From: Mesocentrotus franciscanus
Lineage: Eukaryota > Echinodermata > Echinoidea > Camarodonta > Strongylocentrotidae
DNA length: 64,000 nucleotides
Assembly (NCBI GenBank): GCA_037976565.1
Contig: CP137675.1
Span: forward strand, 18,812,446 to 18,876,445
Direction of reading: 5' to 3'
The notes beneath the pieces were generated by a model, which had not been told where the DNA came from, did no database searches, and worked only from the letters and a program-made list of their open reading frames with translations. Shown piece by piece: positions 59,891 to 64,000 of the stretch. How positions within the stretch are numbered: the stretch's first letter is position 1; every line of letters begins with the position of its first letter. The position numbers and the translations under genes were made by a program.

Positions 59891-60490
59891 GGGAGCAATT
59901 GCCCCCATCAGTATGCTAGTGTTCAGGGGCTCATGACTTTTCATTCCTATAATAAAAAACACACACACTTTCCCATCCTCTCACAATATTTCCACGATAT
60001 GCGCGTATCTCTATTATAAAATCCTCCATATAATATAGGGGCATGCGGAATGTTTAGGAAATTTAATTCCTGTTTACTTCCTTTTCTTTGAATTGAAAAT
60101 AATTTGTAGGTGATTTTCTTTTTGAAAAATACAAACCAATTTTACTCCTTTACTGCTGATTTTTTTCGGGGGGGGGGCTTTTAGGGGAGAAAATGCGTTT
60201 TGCCCGACCCCCACACACACACACACTTTTTCGTTGGGGGACGACCGCTCTGCCCCCCTCCCCCCACCTCACTTCCGGCTCCTCTTTCACATTATGATAC
60301 AATTGAAGTGAAATTTGTCCATCAAATTTTTTTGCGAAATTGGGGCTCCCAACACTTTAGAGCCTAAGAAGGGCTTTCGATAAACGGGCCCAGGGGAACG
60401 TTACTAGTACGATGTGCTAGTGAGCTGCGAGCTGTTTGTTTGCGCGCATGCCTAGCGCCTGCTGACTGCTGCGTGCGCGTTCGCCCGCAC
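59891..60490. other. intergenic, upstream of the PMF1-like gene
   Basis: Contains a (CA)n patch near 60210-60230 and C/G homopolymers. It becomes CpG-rich from about 60410 (GCGCGC words), consistent with a promoter. Confidence 0.45.
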
Positions 60491-60492
60491 CG

Positions 60493-60500
60493 TATATATA
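60493..60500 (+). promoter_or_regulatory. TATA-like box of the PMF1-like gene
   Basis: TATATATA lies 34 bases before the ATG at 60534. If used, it would start transcription at about 60520-60530 and leave an extremely short 5' UTR, so the true start may be further upstream. Confidence 0.4.
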
Positions 60501-60519
60501 CCGCTCATCACAGTCGCGC

Positions 60520-60527
60520 GCGGGAAA
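60520..60527 (+). promoter_or_regulatory. E2F-type site next to the start codon
   Basis: GCGGGAAA, an exact match to the E2F/DP core, preceded by CGCGCGC. It ends six bases before the ATG. E2F control would fit a kinetochore gene expressed in cycling cells. Confidence 0.45.
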
Positions 60528-60533
60528 TTAGAA

Positions 60534-63500
60534 ATGGCGACCAAAACTGATTCAAAAGACGAGAAAAGTCTCGTTCAAAATCAAGACGAAAAACAAGTGA
60601 TTGCAAACGAATCTTCAGAAGTAGTTGGTCTTCCAGGTGAGCCTGATGGAGCACGGATGATGCACCTCAGGGATGCACTGAGGAAAACAATCCGAAAATG
60701 CATTGATTCGGCCAAGTGAGTAGATTCGTCATCGATTTTACATTTTCCCCAGGGGGGCTGTGTTACTCCACTGTCCGTGGTGTTTGGATGCTGTCTTGGC
60801 CGTCGGCAATCGGCCCACTGCCTGGCGAGCTAGGCCTAAGCGGGTGGGATGGGGGTCGGGCTAAGTATTAAGTAACTCGTCTCGGCACGAGCTGAGCTGA
60901 GCCTGAGGCAAACTCGGCCCGGCATCGTCGTTGCGTTGTGTTGTGTTTTTATTTTTATTGTTATTTTAGTTTAAATGGCGGCTTTCATTCAGTTGTGAAT
61001 ATTAACGGCTGTTGGCATGGTGCGCATAGAACTTTTTATTTTAGAGTTTTAGTAGGGTGTCTGATCGCGCACCCGATGTTGTGTGCTAAAATCCTTCCCA
61101 TAGAGATTGCACGCAGCCCTATGCAGTCTATGTGCATTACGCGATCATGCAAAATTGGTCAAAGTTTTTTTTTTTTGAAGTTCAAACCTTTATTCTTTGT
61201 GATCCTGAAGGTGATAATCAATAAATGAGGTGTCATATGAAAGAGCAGATTAATTCCAATATTTCCAGAGGGCGTCATCTCGAAATTCTAAAAATATCTT
61301 GGTCAAAACAGCTATTTAAACATTGTTTCCAGGCTAACCGAAATTTGCCACTTATGAGATATGACGCCCCTGGCGATATGTAGTCCCAGTCGTAAGGAAA
61401 ATATCCCTACGCTTATTTTTCGCTAGCCCCAGGGATCACAAACAATTACAGTTTGAAAATACCCTTCCCACATTTTTGGATCAGCTAAGTAGGGAGGCGT
61501 GAGCTCCGCGCCGGCGAACCCATGGTGATAGCGCGTAAAATCTGCACATGAATATGCATCGGGCGTGTGTCTACAAACCGGAAGTGGGTGCCCATTGAAG
61601 ACAATGGATTGCCGATCGCGCATCAGTTAAGCAACACGTGCGCTTGCAGCGTATGTGTACGCTGCATATTGCGCAATTCAGCTGTTGTGCTAAATTTAGC
61701 AAAACAACATAGTCTAACTCTGCGTGTACGTCTTTTCGTCGATTCTTACAAAAAATGGATGAATATTGTAGGGAATTGAAGGGGCTGTAACTTTTGATAG
61801 AAACATCGGTGAGTCTTGAAATTTGAAATGTATTATTCTGAGTAAATAATTTTTTAAATTATCCAACCAAAATGGTGAAAAACGATCCAAAAGGGAAAAT
61901 TAAAAAATCGTTCAGACACCCTAGTTTTAGTACCATTCCGCGATGTAGGCTTCAGGAGTTCAGAAGTTCAATGAGTTTACGCACTCTGTGGCTTCGAATT
62001 TAAGTGAGAGAGGGCCTACTTAACTTAAGCGCGACTTAAGTGCGACTTAAGTTCAATGGCAAAGTCAATACGAAATATGTCACACCACAGAGATTTTGAC
62101 ATGTCGTGCTTTGATTTTAAACAGGTGACGCACTTCACACATAACTGACGCACACACGAAATTGCACACACATAAAATAGAAAAACCAACGAACATTTCA
62201 GAATAAATTTCCAGGTTGTACCTTAAATATGACGAAAATGAGAATTTTTCAAACTTAAGACTTAGATCTAGTTAAGTAAGACTTAAACTTAAGTGAAATA
62301 CTTAACTTTTCAAGGACGCTGAAAAAATTGTAACAAATAGAGGGTTTGACTGAAATATAATGTTGGTATCGGTAAAAAACGGAAAATCGCAAGCTATCTC
62401 CTCGCACTAGTAATATCTTATAACATAGAGCCTATATCTAAAGGGCCCATGTCGGCGAGGCTAGGCGCCACATTACGAAAATGAGACCGAGATCGGATGA
62501 ACGTTCTGCGCATGCGCTGGCTGTAAGCTATTGTTCTACGTGTGGCGGTAATATTTAATAATTAATAAATATGAAACTATAGCATTGAAAGGCTTTTCTG
62601 TGCTTGACTTACTCTTACTCTTAGTCTTACTCTTAGTCTTACTCTTATCTTACTAGTCTAGAGCCCTATTTAGCTTAAAGATAAAGACCAGTTCTGGTCA
62701 TGCGATTGCATTGTGAAAGAAACGTTGTGGAATCGATCAGAAAAGGTTGATCATCTAGCATTTAAGTATTGGTGTGTACTGCAAGGTTCTGGTAGTCAAT
62801 CTGGTAAGTGGAACCGATGTATATTAGCGTAGGCCTAATTTTCGAGAATAAATGCATCAGATATGAATCCGCTAAAATGACATTTTAGTCCAAAGTTTTG
62901 CAGAGCAGACCCTATGGTCGCCTTCTGTCTCTAAAGAGAGGAGCCGTCCCTACCCAAATAAGAGGCTAACGAAAGAAAGAGACATAAATTTTTGGTCTAG
63001 TAGTAATACAGGTTGTACTAGCTTTCACTCAGCTCAATTTCTAAAGAACTCTTCACTTCAAGTTTAATGATTTTCAAACGAAGAGATTTGATGAAAAATG
63101 CTTTGTTTCTGATGAGAAACTCTCCACACAAAGGACACCTACTGGCAGTGGCGTAACGTAGGCTCGGTCATTTAGGGGGGCACTGCCACTAGTCTTACTA
63201 ATATACTAGTTTGTCTACTAAATCAATGTTTTTCAACTAGAAGACTTAGTTTTCCATCACTCTTAGTCTTACACGTAGACATACAGGCACATTTCCCATT
63301 GGGGCCTTTTGCCCCAAAATATACTATCCGAATACCAAATGTTGCGAGTGAGCGAGAAAAAATTGTACTTTTATTATGGATAAAATGTTATTTAGTGAAA
63401 GTCATCAATTATGTAGAATTATATATTTGGTCATCTCGTTGAAAGGAGTGTCCACTAAAGTATATAGCGAACTCCAAAAGGTAGTTTGCAAGGTTCAGGA

Positions 63501-64000
63501 AAGGGTAATTACATACTGTACGCATTTAAAGATTTGTTTTGGTCACTCTTCATGGTCACAGGAAAATGGATGCCAATTTATTAAACCTAGGGCTAGGACC
63601 TAGGCTAAAGTTGAGCATGTTAAGCCAGCTTGGAGATGTCAGTCATATTTCATATGGCATTATGATATAGGAAATGCTAATCACTATTTTGTATCCTACA
63701 GTAACAATGGGGTTGTTCCCTGCGAGAAAGTACAAGTCTGCTGGTGGGCCTAGTGACCTAGTCAGGCAATTTTTTAATGAATACAACTTGATAATAATGA
63801 TGACTGTCATGCTCTTTTCACAATATTGTTTCCTTAGGTACAGCACATTCAACAGGCACTATGGGAAGCACATGGCAGACAGAAACCCACAAGCCTTGAA
63901 GAGTCTCCTGCAACAGTTTAAAGAACAGCTTGAGAAATCCATCAAGGTACAGCATGTAGTTAATATTATAAGGATGAATTGATGATAGTATGACAATGCT
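60534..64000 (+). CDS. PMF1: PMF1/Nnf1-like Mis12-complex kinetochore subunit, first two exons (partial)
   Basis: Exon 1 CDS 60534-60715 (60 codons plus two bases, donor GTGAGT) and exon 2 63838-63946 (36 codons after one base, donor GTACAG); the joined codon is AAG. The N-terminus is polar and acidic (MATKTDSKDEKSLVQNQDEK). The conserved part reads MHLRDALRKTIRKCIDSAKY, then STFNRHYGKHMADRNPQALK and SLLQQFKEQLEKSIK. Its pattern (helix, short Y-x-x-F-x-x-x-Y/F, P-x-x-L/I helix ending L-x-x-S-I) follows the Nnf1/PMF1 domain of animal Mis12-complex subunits, which link centromeric chromatin to microtubule-binding proteins. Sequence similarity to PMF1 is moderate, so identity is likely rather than proven. 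The rest lies right of the window. Confidence 0.65.
61053..61923. mobile_element. 0.87-kb hAT-like element in PMF1-like intron 1
   Basis: Inverted ends TAGGGTGTCTGATCG (61053-61067) and, reverse-complemented, TAGGGTGTCTGAACG (61909-61923). The direct repeat GTTTTAG flanks both sides (61046-61052 and 61924-61930). No coding capacity. Confidence 0.7.
62600..62652. repeat. (CTTACT/CTTAGT)n microsatellite
   Basis: ACTTACTCTTACTCTTAGTC and further copies in PMF1-like intron 1. Confidence 0.85.

Overview
This is animal nuclear DNA, not bacterial: intron-rich genes with GT/AG splice sites, metazoan protein families (axonemal dynein chain, ADP-dependent glucokinase, kinetochore subunit, protein kinase), non-LTR retrotransposon relics, tRNA-type SINEs and many short inverted-repeat DNA elements. 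The combination (cilia gene, dense foldback-like and hAT/Harbinger-like elements, CTAG-rich and ACATGTA-rich spacers) best fits a marine deuterostome, probably an echinoderm such as a sea urchin. That assignment is inference; no barcode gene is present. All exon coordinates were worked out by hand from splice sites and reading-frame phase.

Genes. (1) 661-2758, minus: four in-phase exons of an axonemal dynein intermediate chain (DNAI1-like) N-terminal region; the gene runs off the left edge. (2) 15155-21369, minus: a complete six-exon ADP-dependent glucokinase (ADPGK), 517 codons. (3) 36927-41031, minus: a complete nine-exon model (554 codons) of an unnamed protein with an N-terminal coiled coil, a Pro/Thr-rich ten-residue repeat block and a C-terminal divergent kinase domain; this is the most novel protein in the window. 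(4) 60534-64000, plus: the first two exons of a PMF1/Nnf1-like Mis12-complex kinetochore subunit with a TATA-like box and an E2F-type site just upstream; it runs off the right edge.

Repeats make up most of the rest. 4-15 kb holds small MITE-like elements, a hAT-type element with an 8-bp target duplication, a 15-copy 47-bp minisatellite, a tRNA-derived SINE and a hAT-type MITE. 21.8-36 kb holds a 45-bp inverted-repeat element, GA-rich complex satellite, a LINE ORF1 fragment duplicated in tandem, a seven-copy satellite whose units each carry two hairpin motifs, a frameshifted CR1/L2-like LINE, and a large head-to-head (foldback) element built from GC-rich ~150-200 bp repeats. 42.3-48.2 kb is bracketed by inverted repeats full of GTTTAAAC and contains PIF/Harbinger transposase scraps and a 58-bp perfect palindrome. 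48.5-60 kb holds a second copy of a foldback built from ~17-bp tandem repeats, more GC-rich and GA-rich family members, a broken L2-like LINE, a 3.05-kb inverted-repeat element with a 14-copy hairpin-bearing satellite, and a SINE whose head resembles both tRNA and 7SL RNA.

The four host genes are functionally unrelated (cilia motility, glycolysis, signalling, chromosome segregation) and give no sign of being a cluster. The recurrent theme is short tandem repeats captured between inverted repeats, seen in at least eight separate elements.
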